Shown: positions 57,214-64,000 of the stretch, one piece after another
Layout: each line of letters opens with the position of its first letter
Position numbering within the stretch: position 1 is the first letter of the stretch
From: Pseudomonas sp. FP2196
Lineage (GTDB): Bacteria; Pseudomonadota; Gammaproteobacteria; Pseudomonadales; Pseudomonadaceae
Reading direction: 5' to 3'
Assembly: GCF_030687715.1 (NCBI RefSeq)
Contig: NZ_CP117445.1
Location: forward strand, 4,329,501 to 4,393,500
Length of the DNA stretch: 64,000 nucleotides
The notes under the pieces: model-generated
Seen by the model: only the letters and a program-made list of their open reading frames with translations
The model's database searches: none
What the model was told of the DNA's origin: nothing
Position numbers and translations under genes: made by a program

Positions 57214-57288
57214 CATCGCTGGCAAGCCAGCTCCCACAAGTATTTGGGTAGACATCAAAACCCTGTGGGAGCTGGCTTGCCAGCGATG
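57214..57288. repeat. Inverted repeat of a second REP family
   Basis: The left arm CATCGCTGGCAAGCCAGCTC ending CCACA and the right arm TGTGGGAGCTGGCTTGCCAG ending CGATG are inverted. The unit differs from CATCGCGAGCAGG but is built on the same plan. It lies downstream of the peptidase gene. Confidence 0.88.
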
Positions 57289-57368
57289 AGGCCGGGACAG
57301 ACTACACAAAACTGGCAGGCAACCATCATTCGCCGTAGCATCCCGCCATTGATTCAGCCGAGGTGCCC

Positions 57369-57596
57369 ATGCTCATCCCCTACGACGCTCTTGAAGTCGA
57401 CACCCTCACCCGCCTCATCGAGGATTTCGTCACCCGCGACGGCACCGACAACGGTGACGACACACCGCTCGAAACCCGCGTACTGCGCGTACGCCAGGCG
57501 CTGACCAAGGGCCAGGCGCTGATTGTCTTCGACCCGGAAAGCGAGCAGTGCCAGTTGATGCTCAAGCACGACGTGCCCAAGCATCTGTTCGACTGA
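57369..57596 (+). CDS. yheU: YheU-family protein
   Basis: 75 residues (MLIPYDALEVDTLTRLIEDF, then VLRVRQALTKGQALIVFDPE). YheU proteins are small conserved gammaproteobacterial proteins of unknown function. ATG 57369 is favoured; GTG 57363 adds two residues. Its end lies five bases from the convergent csrA-like gene. Confidence 0.88.
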   Translation: MLIPYDALEVDTLTRLIEDFVTRDGTDNGDDTPLETRVLRVRQALTKGQALIVFDPESEQCQLMLKHDVPKHLFD

Positions 57597-57601
57597 AATG
57601 C

Positions 57602-57787
57602 TCAGCGGACCTTTTGCGTAGCCTGTTTGCGCTGGATCCGTTCGTAGACCTCGGCGCGATGCACGTTGACGTTCTGGGGCGCCTCGACGCCGAAGCGCAC
57701 ACTGGAACCGTTCACCGACAGAACACGCAGGGAAATGTCGTCACCGATTGAAATCAACTCACCAACGACACGGCTGAGTACAAGCAT
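57602..57787 (-). CDS. csrA: CsrA/RsmA-family RNA-binding regulator (RsmI-like paralogue)
   Basis: 61 residues: [20 protein letters not shown], then [20 protein letters not shown] and [17 protein letters not shown]-contact residues Leu4, Arg6, Val42 and Arg44 are kept, while position 7, Arg in RsmA, is Val. The protein should bind GGA motifs in mRNA leaders and be sequestered by Rsm small RNAs. In P. putida a third paralogue named RsmI lies, as recalled, next to NAGGN and yheU genes, so this is probably RsmI rather than RsmA or RsmE. A hairpin covers its own ribosome site. Confidence 0.9.
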   Translation of the reverse strand: MLVLSRVVGELISIGDDISLRVLSVNGSSVRFGVEAPQNVNVHRAEVYERIQRKQATQKVR

Positions 57788-57797
57788 GAGATTCGTC

Positions 57798-57821
57798 CTT
57801 CAGGGTTAGCGAACCCTGAAG
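57798..57821 (-). promoter_or_regulatory. Hairpin overlapping the ribosome site of the csrA-like gene
   Basis: Minus strand: perfect 10-bp stem CTTCAGGGTT / AACCCTGAAG with loop CGCT. The last bases of the 3' arm form the start of AAGGA, the ribosome binding site ten bases before the ATG. AAGGA also fits the ANGGA motif bound by CsrA proteins. Confidence 0.6.
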
Positions 57822-57934
57822 ATGCGCGGCTTGCGCCGGCTCTACAATGCGTCGCGGGCAAATCAGTAAAGCCCTACAGCGTCAGGCACGCTGCCCTTCA
57901 GACATTTCCCGCAAATCGTTAAACAGCCCTCGCC

Positions 57935-58267
57935 TCAAGCGACGGAAAAGCGTGGACCGAACAGAATCACGCTTGCACCGATCACGCACAACGCGACGCC
58001 GATCCAGTCAGACCCCAATGGACGAACTCGCTCGACCACGGCCAGCCAGCCAATCGAAGCCACGATGTAGATCCCGCCATAAGCGGCATAGGCGCGACCG
58101 GCGTAGGCCGCTTCGACGCGCGTCAACAACAGCGCAAACAGGGTCAGGCTGAGCAGCGCGGGGATCACCCACAGGGCACTTTTGCCTTGGCGCAGCCACA
58201 TGAAGAAGGCAAAACAACCGGCGATTTCAAACAGCGCCGCAAGGAAGAACCACAAGTAATTGAGCAT
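57935..58267 (-). CDS. YnfA/UPF0060-family small membrane protein
   Basis: 110 residues with four hydrophobic helices ([75 protein letters not shown]). ATG 58267. YnfA proteins resemble small multidrug-resistance pumps and have been linked to efflux in other bacteria. Substrate unknown here. It is encoded 63 bases from the SDR gene on the same strand. Confidence 0.9.
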   Translation of the reverse strand: MLNYLWFFLAALFEIAGCFAFFMWLRQGKSALWVIPALLSLTLFALLLTRVEAAYAGRAYAAYGGIYIVASIGWLAVVERVRPLGSDWIGVALCVIGASVILFGPRFSVA

Positions 58268-58330
58268 TGACGCGCCTCGACAGGGTGACCATTGCGGCCA
58301 CCCTAACCACGCCGCACGTCAGGGGCAAGT

Positions 58331-59146
58331 TCAGCCGTTGCTCTGCTTGGCCTTGGCGCGCATTTTCTCGGCCATGGACGTCATTTCGTTGTAAAGCAGT
58401 TGCGGGTTCTTCTGCTTGATCGCCCAGGCCATACGGCCCTGTTCGTGAGGCAGGATCATGAATTCGCCAACAGCGACTTGCTGATAGATGTAGTCGGCTA
58501 TATCGGCTGCGCTGATCGGTGAACTCTCCAGCAACTTGCCGACCTGCGCTTTCATCGCCGGAGTCGGTCCACGGAAAGAATCGAGCAGATTGGTCTGGAA
58601 GAATGACGGGCACACCACATGCACGCCGACTTCCTGCTGCGCGAGTTCGATCAACAGACTCTCCGACAAGGCCACCACACCCGCCTTGGCCACGTTGTAG
58701 TTGCTCATGGCCGGGCCCTGCATCAACGCGGCCATGGAGGCGATGTTGATAATCTTGCCTTTGCTTTGTTCAAGCAATGGCAGGAACGCTTTGCAGCCCT
58801 TGACCACACCCATCAGGTTGATCGCGATCTGCCAGTCCCAGTCTTCCAGCGACAGTTCGCTGAAGAATCCGCCAGAGGCCACGCCGGCGTTGTTGACGAT
58901 GATGTCGATGCCGCCGAGTTTCTCTTCGCAGGCCTGGGCGAACGCAGTGAGTTGGCTGTAATCACGCACATCGCAACGCTGAATAAACCCGTCGCCACCG
59001 GCCTCGCGCACCATTTTCAGGGTCTCTTGCAGGCCAGGCTCGCTGACGTCGGACAAGGCCAGTCGCCAGCCTTCACGCGCCCAGCGCAGCGCGATTTCGC
59101 GACCTAAACCTGAGCCCGCGCCAGTGATCATCATGCGATTTTGCAT
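58331..59146 (-). CDS. Short-chain dehydrogenase/reductase
   Basis: 271 residues from ATG 59146 (MQNRMMITGAGSGLGREIAL). NAD(P) motif GxxxGxG, VNNAGVASGGFF, catalytic Ser in IINIASMAALMQG and YNVAKAGVVALSESLL with Tyr and Lys. The upstream frame to 59323 runs through the REP repeat and is not coding. Many pseudomonads have this SDR, but substrate is not known. Confidence 0.9.
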   Translation of the reverse strand: MQNRMMITGAGSGLGREIALRWAREGWRLALSDVSEPGLQETLKMVREAGGDGFIQRCDVRDYSQLTAFAQACEEKLGGIDIIVNNAGVASGGFFSELSLEDWDWQIAINLMGVVKGCKAFLPLLEQSKGKIINIASMAALMQGPAMSNYNVAKAGVVALSESLLIELAQQEVGVHVVCPSFFQTNLLDSFRGPTPAMKAQVGKLLESSPISAADIADYIYQQVAVGEFMILPHEQGRMAWAIKQKNPQLLYNEMTSMAEKMRAKAKQSNG

Positions 59147-59232
59147 AGCAGACAGCCTTGTTGTTCCGGGGAAGATGCGCGGAGTGTAGCGAAGGTTCGG
59201 CGCCCACCCACGCTCCATCAGATTGCTGAATG

Positions 59233-59315
59233 CAAGATCAAAAGATCGCAGCCTTCGGCAGCTCCTACAGGAGTTCGATGTAGGAGCTGCCGAAGGCTGC
59301 GATCTTTTGATCTTG
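59233..59315. repeat. Perfect 37-bp inverted repeat (REP pair)
   Basis: Two arms of 37 bases, 59233-59269 and 59279-59315, are exact reverse complements, separated by 9 bases. Each arm contains AAGATCGCAGCC on the left and its complement on the right. One arm closely matches 36781-36816. Confidence 0.95.
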
Positions 59316-59475
59316 TGCTTCAAAGGAAATAAACAAGCAATCCAAATACATTAAAAAAACATTGAATTTTCTTTCATTCGCACCAGTCGGAATTTATAAG
59401 CTGCCTGGAATTACTTAGTCTCCAGTCGCCCTTGAACACCAAGACTTCTCGAACACTTTCAACAAGGAAATAGAC

Positions 59476-59628
59476 ATGGGCACAATTCTTATCATTATCC
59501 TGATCCTGTTGCTGATCGGTGGTCTGCCAGTCTTCCCACACTCCAGAAGTTGGGGTTACGGTCCATCGGGCATTATCGGCGTGGTGTTGGTCGTGCTGCT
59601 GGTGCTATTGCTACTCGGTCGGATATAA
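59476..59628 (+). CDS. DUF3309-family membrane microprotein
   Basis: 50 residues, too short for most gene callers. It begins MGTILIIILILLLIGG, then PHSRSWGYGPSG, then a second hydrophobic helix (IIGVVLVVLLVLLLLG) ending RI. This two-helix layout with the SRSWGYGPSG loop is that of the DUF3309 family. AAGGAAA lies 6 bases upstream of the ATG. A strong terminator follows. Function unknown. Confidence 0.88.
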   Translation: MGTILIIILILLLIGGLPVFPHSRSWGYGPSGIIGVVLVVLLVLLLLGRI

Positions 59629-59640
59629 CGATTCAAGCGT

Positions 59641-59674
59641 AAAAAAAGAGGCCCTTTTCAGGGCCTCTTTTTTA
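59641..59674. terminator. Bidirectional intrinsic terminator
   Basis: 13-bp stem AAAAAAGAGGCCC / GGGCCTCTTTTTT with loop TTTTCA. It serves the DUF3309 gene on the plus strand and the LTA-synthase-like gene on the minus strand. Confidence 0.92.
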
Positions 59675-59698
59675 TTGCGCGAAGCGTTTGCCGATCAT

Positions 59699-61792
59699 TC
59701 AGTCCGGCGTGCCGTGGATCACACCGGCGGTGTTATCCATCAGGCTCTTGGTCGCCGTTTGCAGGAACGCTTCGAGTTTGAGTTTCAACTCGGCAGTGCG
59801 CGGTGCATTCGGAACGACCTCGGCGTGCGGATTGGCCCCCAGTTGGTACTGCCAGATCTTCGGCCCCATGTCCTTGTCTCTCGGCAACACCAGAATCTGG
59901 TCGGCAGTAACGATCGCGGTGGTCTGCTCGCTGCCCGACGGCTTGATCACACCAAAACCGGTGTCACCTTGCGGCAGGTTGAGCAAGTCACGACCCCAGC
60001 ACTGATGGCGCACTTCACCACCGAGACGCCCCATGATGGTCGGCACGATGTCGATCTGCGTGCCCACGGTGTGGTCACGGGTACCGAACTTTTCCTGGAT
60101 GCCCGGTGCGATCATCAGCATCGGCACGTTGAAGCGGCCCAAGTCCATTTCAGTGATCTGACGCTCGTTACCGAAACCGTGGTCGCCGACGACTACGAAC
60201 AGGGTTTCCTTGAAGTAAGGCTCTTTGCGGGCCTTCTCGAAGAACTGCCCCAGCGCCCAGTCCGAGTAACGCATGGCGGTCAAATGCTCGTTGAGCGAAC
60301 CGCGATCGGTCACGCGCTCGACCGGCAATGGCGTCGGCAAAGCGTACGGCGTGTGGTTAGACAGGGTTTGCAGCAACGCGTAGAACGGCTTGCCGTTTTC
60401 CCGCGCCTTGAGCTCCTGCAGACCACGGTCGAACATGTCCTGGTCGGACACCCCCCATGTCGGATCAGAGAACACCGGGTTGACGAAGTCATTGCGGCCA
60501 ACGAAGTTGGTCATGCCCTGGTTGCTGAAGAAGCCCGACTGGTTATCCCAGGCGAAGTCGCCGTTGTAGACGTACACGTCGTCGTAGTCACGGGCGCTGA
60601 GCACCTGCGGCAGGCCAGACAGCTTGTGGCTGCCTTCTGGAGTCTGCATCAGGTATTCGAAGCCCGGCAGGTTCGGGAAGCAGGCCATGGTCGCGAACAT
60701 GCCCTGGTGGGTATGCGTACCGTTGGAGAAGAAACGATCGAACAGCAGGCCTTCCTTGGACAGCTTGTCCAGGTACGGCGTGATGTTGCCCGGAGCACCC
60801 AAGGCGCCAACCGAGTGACCGGCCATGCTTTCCATCAGGATCACGACGACGTTCTTGATCGGCAGGGTCTTATCGGCCGGCGGCGTGTAATCACGGCGCA
60901 CGGCGGCAATATCGGCATCGACCAGTTTGTCGTCAGGCAACAGCAGCATGTCACGCACGACTTTCTGCGCTTGCTCCTGCGGCAGCGTGGCTTTCCAGAT
61001 GTTGTCGCGATCCTCGCCCATGCGGGACTTGGCGGCCTCGATCAGCGACAGAGTTGCATTGAGGCCAAGCTGATTGGCGAAGTTGGAATCGGTGGTGTAG
61101 ACGTCACCCCAGCGCATCGGCGGGCCTTGGCGCAGAGTGCCACGGGCCGCAACCACGCAGATCAGCAGGCAGACCACGAACACCGCGAGGCGCGTGTACC
61201 ACGGCGCCACTTGGCGAGTGCTGACGCTGCCGCCACTGAATGGCCCACGTGGACGGGTGGCTCGGTCGGCGCCTTTGAACGCCAGCGTCAGAATCACCGT
61301 GCCGATCACCCAGGCCAGCAGATAGCGAACCACCGGGAAACCGTACCAGAGCATGCTCATCACGGTGTTCGGGTCTTCCTTCACGTACTGGAACACCAAG
61401 CCGTTGAGGCGCTGGTGAAACTCGCGGTAGAAGTCCATCTCCATCAGGCCGAGGAACAGCGCGATGCTCGACGCAATCGTCAACCACAGACGGAAGAAGC
61501 CGCGCGCTGCCATGGCCCGCTCACTGAACAGTGACAGCACCAGCGGAATGCAGAGGTAGACCACCAGGCGCAGGTCGAAACGCAGGCCGTTGGCGAAGGC
61601 TTCGAGGAACGTCGAAGCCGGGGTATCGAGGATCATCTCGCGGTTGTAGACCAGCAGCGCGAGGCGCAGCACGGAAAACATCACCATCATGACCAGCGCA
61701 CAAAGCAGCGTGTAGGCCAGATGCGATTTGACGGTCGGTTGCAGCAGGCGAGCAGAAGATCGCTGCTGATTCAGGGCGTCCGGGTTTGCCAT
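59699..61792 (-). CDS. LTA synthase / OpgB-like membrane phosphoglycerol transferase
   Basis: 697 residues. The N-terminal ~190 residues hold five membrane helices (LAYTLLCALVMMVMFSVLRL, VVYLCIPLVLSLFSERAM, LWLTIASSIALFLGLMEM and others). A periplasmic alkaline-phosphatase-fold domain follows: VVVILMESMAGHSVGALGAP, FFSNGTHTHQGMFATMACFP (likely Thr nucleophile) and VVVGDHGFGNE (metal site). In Gram-negatives such proteins add phosphoglycerol or phosphoethanolamine to periplasmic glucans or other envelope polymers. The exact acceptor is not shown. Confidence 0.88.
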   Translation of the reverse strand: MANPDALNQQRSSARLLQPTVKSHLAYTLLCALVMMVMFSVLRLALLVYNREMILDTPASTFLEAFANGLRFDLRLVVYLCIPLVLSLFSERAMAARGFFRLWLTIASSIALFLGLMEMDFYREFHQRLNGLVFQYVKEDPNTVMSMLWYGFPVVRYLLAWVIGTVILTLAFKGADRATRPRGPFSGGSVSTRQVAPWYTRLAVFVVCLLICVVAARGTLRQGPPMRWGDVYTTDSNFANQLGLNATLSLIEAAKSRMGEDRDNIWKATLPQEQAQKVVRDMLLLPDDKLVDADIAAVRRDYTPPADKTLPIKNVVVILMESMAGHSVGALGAPGNITPYLDKLSKEGLLFDRFFSNGTHTHQGMFATMACFPNLPGFEYLMQTPEGSHKLSGLPQVLSARDYDDVYVYNGDFAWDNQSGFFSNQGMTNFVGRNDFVNPVFSDPTWGVSDQDMFDRGLQELKARENGKPFYALLQTLSNHTPYALPTPLPVERVTDRGSLNEHLTAMRYSDWALGQFFEKARKEPYFKETLFVVVGDHGFGNERQITEMDLGRFNVPMLMIAPGIQEKFGTRDHTVGTQIDIVPTIMGRLGGEVRHQCWGRDLLNLPQGDTGFGVIKPSGSEQTTAIVTADQILVLPRDKDMGPKIWQYQLGANPHAEVVPNAPRTAELKLKLEAFLQTATKSLMDNTAGVIHGTPD

Positions 61793-62107
61793 GTCGTTTT
61801 AGGACCCATTGGAAGTTGAAGTTGCATAAATACAGCGGCGCCATGCCCTCTATTGGTCATTCCAGACCCCGGGGCGTGCGCGGTGCGCAAATGTTGCACG
61901 ATCACCCGCACCATTGCCATTGATTACTGCCCTGCTGCCAGACACTTTCATTTGAAGCGGCGGTAGACCGGGAAGCGTGGAAACAGCGCGGGCGAATTGT
62001 CTTGAACGCTTTGTGAAAATTTCGTTCAACGCATATCTGGAAACACAATAAAGCTGCAAAACAAAACGCCCCGAATTGATCGGGGCGTTTTGCTGAATGG
62101 GCGGCGA
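61793..62107. other. 315-base intergenic region between the START-domain and LTA-synthase-like genes
   Basis: No gene seen. It contains the terminator of the START-domain gene at its right end and must contain the promoter of the LTA-synthase-like gene, although no clear hexamer pair was found. Confidence 0.5.
62063..62091. terminator. Intrinsic terminator after the START-domain gene
   Basis: 11-bp stem AAAACGCCCCG / CGGGGCGTTTT with a 7-base loop. It begins 17 bases past the stop at 62108 on the minus strand. Confidence 0.9.
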
Positions 62108-62713
62108 TTACTTCTCGGCGCGCTCTTTCAAGGCTTCAAGGGTTTTGAACGGAGCATCAACAACAAACTTGTTGGCAACCATCGCCGGGACGCTGCCGCC
62201 AGGTTCGGTGTGCACTTGATAGGTCACTTCGACCTGATCACCTTTTGGCACGAACTTCCAGAAGCCTTTGACCTGCGCCACGCGGACGAAGCCTTTTTCT
62301 TCCGGGATGTACTTCGGCACACCTTCCAGATTGCGGGTCAGACTGCCATCGGCGCCTTCGACGGTGGTGATGTGCAGCACCGAATCACGCGAAGTGACTG
62401 GCCACGGCGTGTTGAACTGAGTGTAGGTCCAGCTCTGGTCGCCCTCATGCTTGAGCAACTTCTGGGATTTGCATTCGTAGATCCAGGCACAGGCACCGGA
62501 GACGTCTTCCTGCAAGGCGCGCAGTTTGGCAATGCTGGTCTTCATCAGAGTCACGCCCTGATAGGACTTGTAATCGGAGCCCGCAACTTCGGCCAGGGAT
62601 ACCTTGATCCCGTCCTGCTCCTTGGCGACCTTCCAGTCTTCAGCCTGAGCGGCCGAAGTCGCCAGCACGGCAGTCAAACCACACAACACAGCGATACGGT
62701 GCAGCGAACCCAT
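62108..62713 (-). CDS. START-domain exported protein
   Basis: 201 residues with a signal peptide (MGSLHRIAVLCGLTAVLATS, cleavage after AQA). The mature part has WPVTSRDSVLHITTVEG, VKGFWKFVPKGDQVEVTYQV and VPAMVANKFVVDAPFKTLEA, matching the StAR-related lipid-transfer (START) fold seen in many gammaproteobacteria. Periplasmic lipid or hydrophobic ligand binding is inferred. ATG 62713; the upstream open frame to 62914 overlaps the YkgJ gene and is not used. Confidence 0.88.
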   Translation of the reverse strand: MGSLHRIAVLCGLTAVLATSAAQAEDWKVAKEQDGIKVSLAEVAGSDYKSYQGVTLMKTSIAKLRALQEDVSGACAWIYECKSQKLLKHEGDQSWTYTQFNTPWPVTSRDSVLHITTVEGADGSLTRNLEGVPKYIPEEKGFVRVAQVKGFWKFVPKGDQVEVTYQVHTEPGGSVPAMVANKFVVDAPFKTLEALKERAEK

Positions 62714-62754
62714 AGTCTTATTCCTTATTGTTGAAGTTCCGTTCGTTTGACACA

Positions 62755-63009
62755 TCACGCCGCCGTCATCTGCTCCCACCAGCCAATCAGCCTGATCGCT
62801 TCTTCCGAGCTGCTGCCGCAGACTTCGACATCCGCAGCGAAGCCCGAACAGACTGCCGGGCGCTCCGGGCGGCCGAAAATGCTGCACAGGTTTTCGACCG
62901 AGAGCTGCACGCAACGTTCGCCGGCGGGTTTGCCATCAGGCATGCCGGGAATCGGCGAACTGATGGAAGGGGCAATGCAGCAAGCGCCACAGCCTTCACG
63001 GCATTTCAT
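62755..63009 (-). CDS. YkgJ-family cysteine-cluster protein
   Basis: 84 residues. It starts MKCREGCGACCIAPSISSP, then ERCVQL, ENLCSIFG, PAVCSGF and VEVCGSS. The CxxxCxxCC cluster suits zinc or iron-sulfur binding (UPF0153/YkgJ). ATG 63009 is preferred; TTG 63018 is in frame. Function unknown. It ends 41 bases before the START-domain gene on the same strand. Confidence 0.9.
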   Translation of the reverse strand: MKCREGCGACCIAPSISSPIPGMPDGKPAGERCVQLSVENLCSIFGRPERPAVCSGFAADVEVCGSSSEEAIRLIGWWEQMTAA

Positions 63010-63175
63010 GACGAACAAGTCCTCGCGACGGGCAATGTGTAAAAAGAGACGCGGACAGGGTAACCGCTAAAACGGCTGTTTCAAATTCCCTGAACCGGGG
63101 TTTTTACGGATAAGTGAACGTGACTGACCAGTCTCCGACAAAGCGTCTGCTTCGCGGGTCACAGATGGGCGGATT

Positions 63176-63655
63176 TTACTGTTTGAATTCGAAATCCAGC
63201 GCCGCGCCTTCGACATCCCGACGCTCCTCGTTGCGCAGTTGCAACTGCATTTCGTTGCTGAGCAAACGGCCGTTGAGCTGGAATCCGCTGTTTTTCTCGC
63301 CGAACATCTGCGGCAGGATCGCTTCACGTTTGGGCAGCGGGACAGTGCCTTCAGGTTTCAATTCCTGGACCATGTCCCTGGGCAGGCTCAGATCCAGTTT
63401 GGCGGGTGGCAGTTTGGACTTTGCTATTTCACTGGCGGGTTTCGACTTGGAAGCCACAGGCTTGCGTTTCTTCACCGGCGCGGCTTTCTTGGGCTGCGCT
63501 TTTTTTACCGGGACGGCTTTTTTGCCGGTCGCCGGCTTTTGCGCTGAGGTCGTCGCTGCCGGTTTATCCTGAACCGCAGCCGCCATGACCTCAGGCGCCT
63601 GACTGATCATCAGCGAAAAAAACAAAACCCCGGCGGCAGAAAAAATCGCTTTCAT
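63176..63655 (-). CDS. Exported Lys/Ala/Pro-rich protein, function unknown
   Basis: 159 residues from ATG 63655. Signal peptide MKAIFSAAGVLFFSLMISQA, then a low-complexity basic stretch (KKAVPVKKAQPKKAAPVKKR), then a more ordinary C-terminal half (LDLSLPRDMVQELKPEG and FQLNGRLLSNEMQLQL). The basic stretch could bind DNA, peptidoglycan or lipopolysaccharide. Proteins of this type are sometimes mislabelled as initiation factor IF-2 because of composition. No function assigned. Confidence 0.8.
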   Translation of the reverse strand: MKAIFSAAGVLFFSLMISQAPEVMAAAVQDKPAATTSAQKPATGKKAVPVKKAQPKKAAPVKKRKPVASKSKPASEIAKSKLPPAKLDLSLPRDMVQELKPEGTVPLPKREAILPQMFGEKNSGFQLNGRLLSNEMQLQLRNEERRDVEGAALDFEFKQ

Positions 63656-63733
63656 GGACCCAACGACACTAACGGCAGAGGGCCACATGCTCGCTTGTTG
63701 AGCGCCACAAGACAAGCATGACCGGCCACCCGT

Positions 63734-64000
63734 TCAGAATCCGCCAGCCGTTTCCTGACACAGTTGGGTTGCCAGCAGACCAAGCGTCATCAACGCCCTC
63801 TCCGCCTCGCGGTTCCACGGAATGCCGCAGTTCAGGCGGATACAGTGGTTGAACTGCTCGGTATTACTGAAGATCAGGCCCGGTGCGATGCTGATGCCCT
63901 GCTGCAATGCGCGGACATGCAATTCCTGAGTATTTACCCGTCCCGGCAGACTCACCCACAGGATGAAACCGCCCGTGGGCCGGGACATCTGCGTGCCTTC
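63734..64000 (-). CDS. C-terminal end of an aminotransferase-domain (MocR-like) protein, 5' end outside window
   Basis: The frame is open from the right edge to a stop at 63734, giving the last 88 residues. RPTGGFILWVSLPG, ISIAPGLIFSNTEQF and IRLNCGIPWNREAERALMTL match the end of class I aminotransferase domains, such as those fused to GntR-type regulators (PdxR/MocR). Whether a DNA-binding domain precedes it cannot be seen here. Confidence 0.8.
   Translation of the reverse strand, partial: EGTQMSRPTGGFILWVSLPGRVNTQELHVRALQQGISIAPGLIFSNTEQFNHCIRLNCGIPWNREAERALMTLGLLATQLCQETAGGF

Noticed and set aside
57847..58152. 101-codon Arg-rich frame opposite the YnfA gene
   Set aside because: Composition matches the antisense of a hydrophobic membrane protein.
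1..64000. CRISPR arrays, tRNA genes, prophage or insertion sequences
   Set aside because: No regular short repeat-spacer pattern, cloverleaf or transposase/integrase frame was recognised. The inverted repeats present are REP-type.

Overview
The window reads as a chromosomal segment of a fluorescent-group Pseudomonas. The evidence is the high-GC coding style, the gene order rmlBDA / lapA-like / ihfB / rpsA / cmk / tyrA-aroA / hisC / pheA / serC / gyrA / mtnA / mtaD / ubiG / mupP (I recall the same order downstream of the O-antigen locus of P. aeruginosa and P. putida), the Pseudomonas-style TyrA-AroA fusion, an RsmI-like CsrA paralogue, and several families of Pseudomonas REP-type intergenic repeats. 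No rRNA, tRNA, prophage, insertion sequence or CRISPR array was seen.

Positions 1-9382 (minus strand) are the end of an O-antigen type polysaccharide locus: rmlB-rmlD-rmlA (dTDP-L-rhamnose, but no rmlC here), two family-2 glycosyltransferases, a nucleotide-sugar epimerase/dehydratase, the ABC exporter pair wzm-wzt with a long carbohydrate-binding tail on Wzt, and the start of a methyltransferase-headed protein that runs off the left edge. A lapA-like gene and ihfB follow. Between ihfB and rpsA lies a more AT-rich accessory stretch with a small lipoprotein and an OafA-type acyltransferase. Positions 12103-20135 are a tightly overlapping minus-strand run: serC, pheA, hisC, tyrA-aroA, cmk, rpsA. 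gyrA lies upstream of it on the same strand.

Positions 23466-33063 hold mtnA diverging from mtaD, ubiG, mupP and a YciK-type reductase. Next comes a small c-di-GMP cluster: a GGDEF cyclase with a possible sigma-54 promoter, a TenA/PqqC-fold protein, and a membrane GGDEF-EAL protein. Positions 33265-45770 are housekeeping and metabolic: ABC exporter, DsbA-like thiol protein and TrhO in one operon; BolA and DUF2059; fumC; an EamA transporter; a thiolase; a double-domain polyphosphate kinase (pap); mnmC.

Positions 45775-52200 are the most distinctive part. A 1611-residue protein has an N-terminal toxin-like region, leucine-rich repeats and a C-terminal domain with the Cys-x-Asp motif of NEL-type E3 ubiquitin ligases. 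Divergent from it is a 445-residue, AT-richer gene whose product resembles only the first part of the large protein.

Positions 52310-57184 are the N-acetylglutaminylglutamine amide (NAGGN) osmoprotectant genes asnO, ngg and an M42-like peptidase. They are followed by yheU, a CsrA/RsmI paralogue with a hairpin over its ribosome binding site, a YnfA-family protein, a short-chain dehydrogenase, a 50-residue DUF3309 protein, an LTA-synthase/OpgB-like membrane sulfatase-fold enzyme, a START-domain protein, a YkgJ cysteine-cluster protein, a Lys/Ala/Pro-rich exported protein and the 3' end of a MocR/aminotransferase-type gene. All function calls come from reading motifs and gene order; no database search was run.
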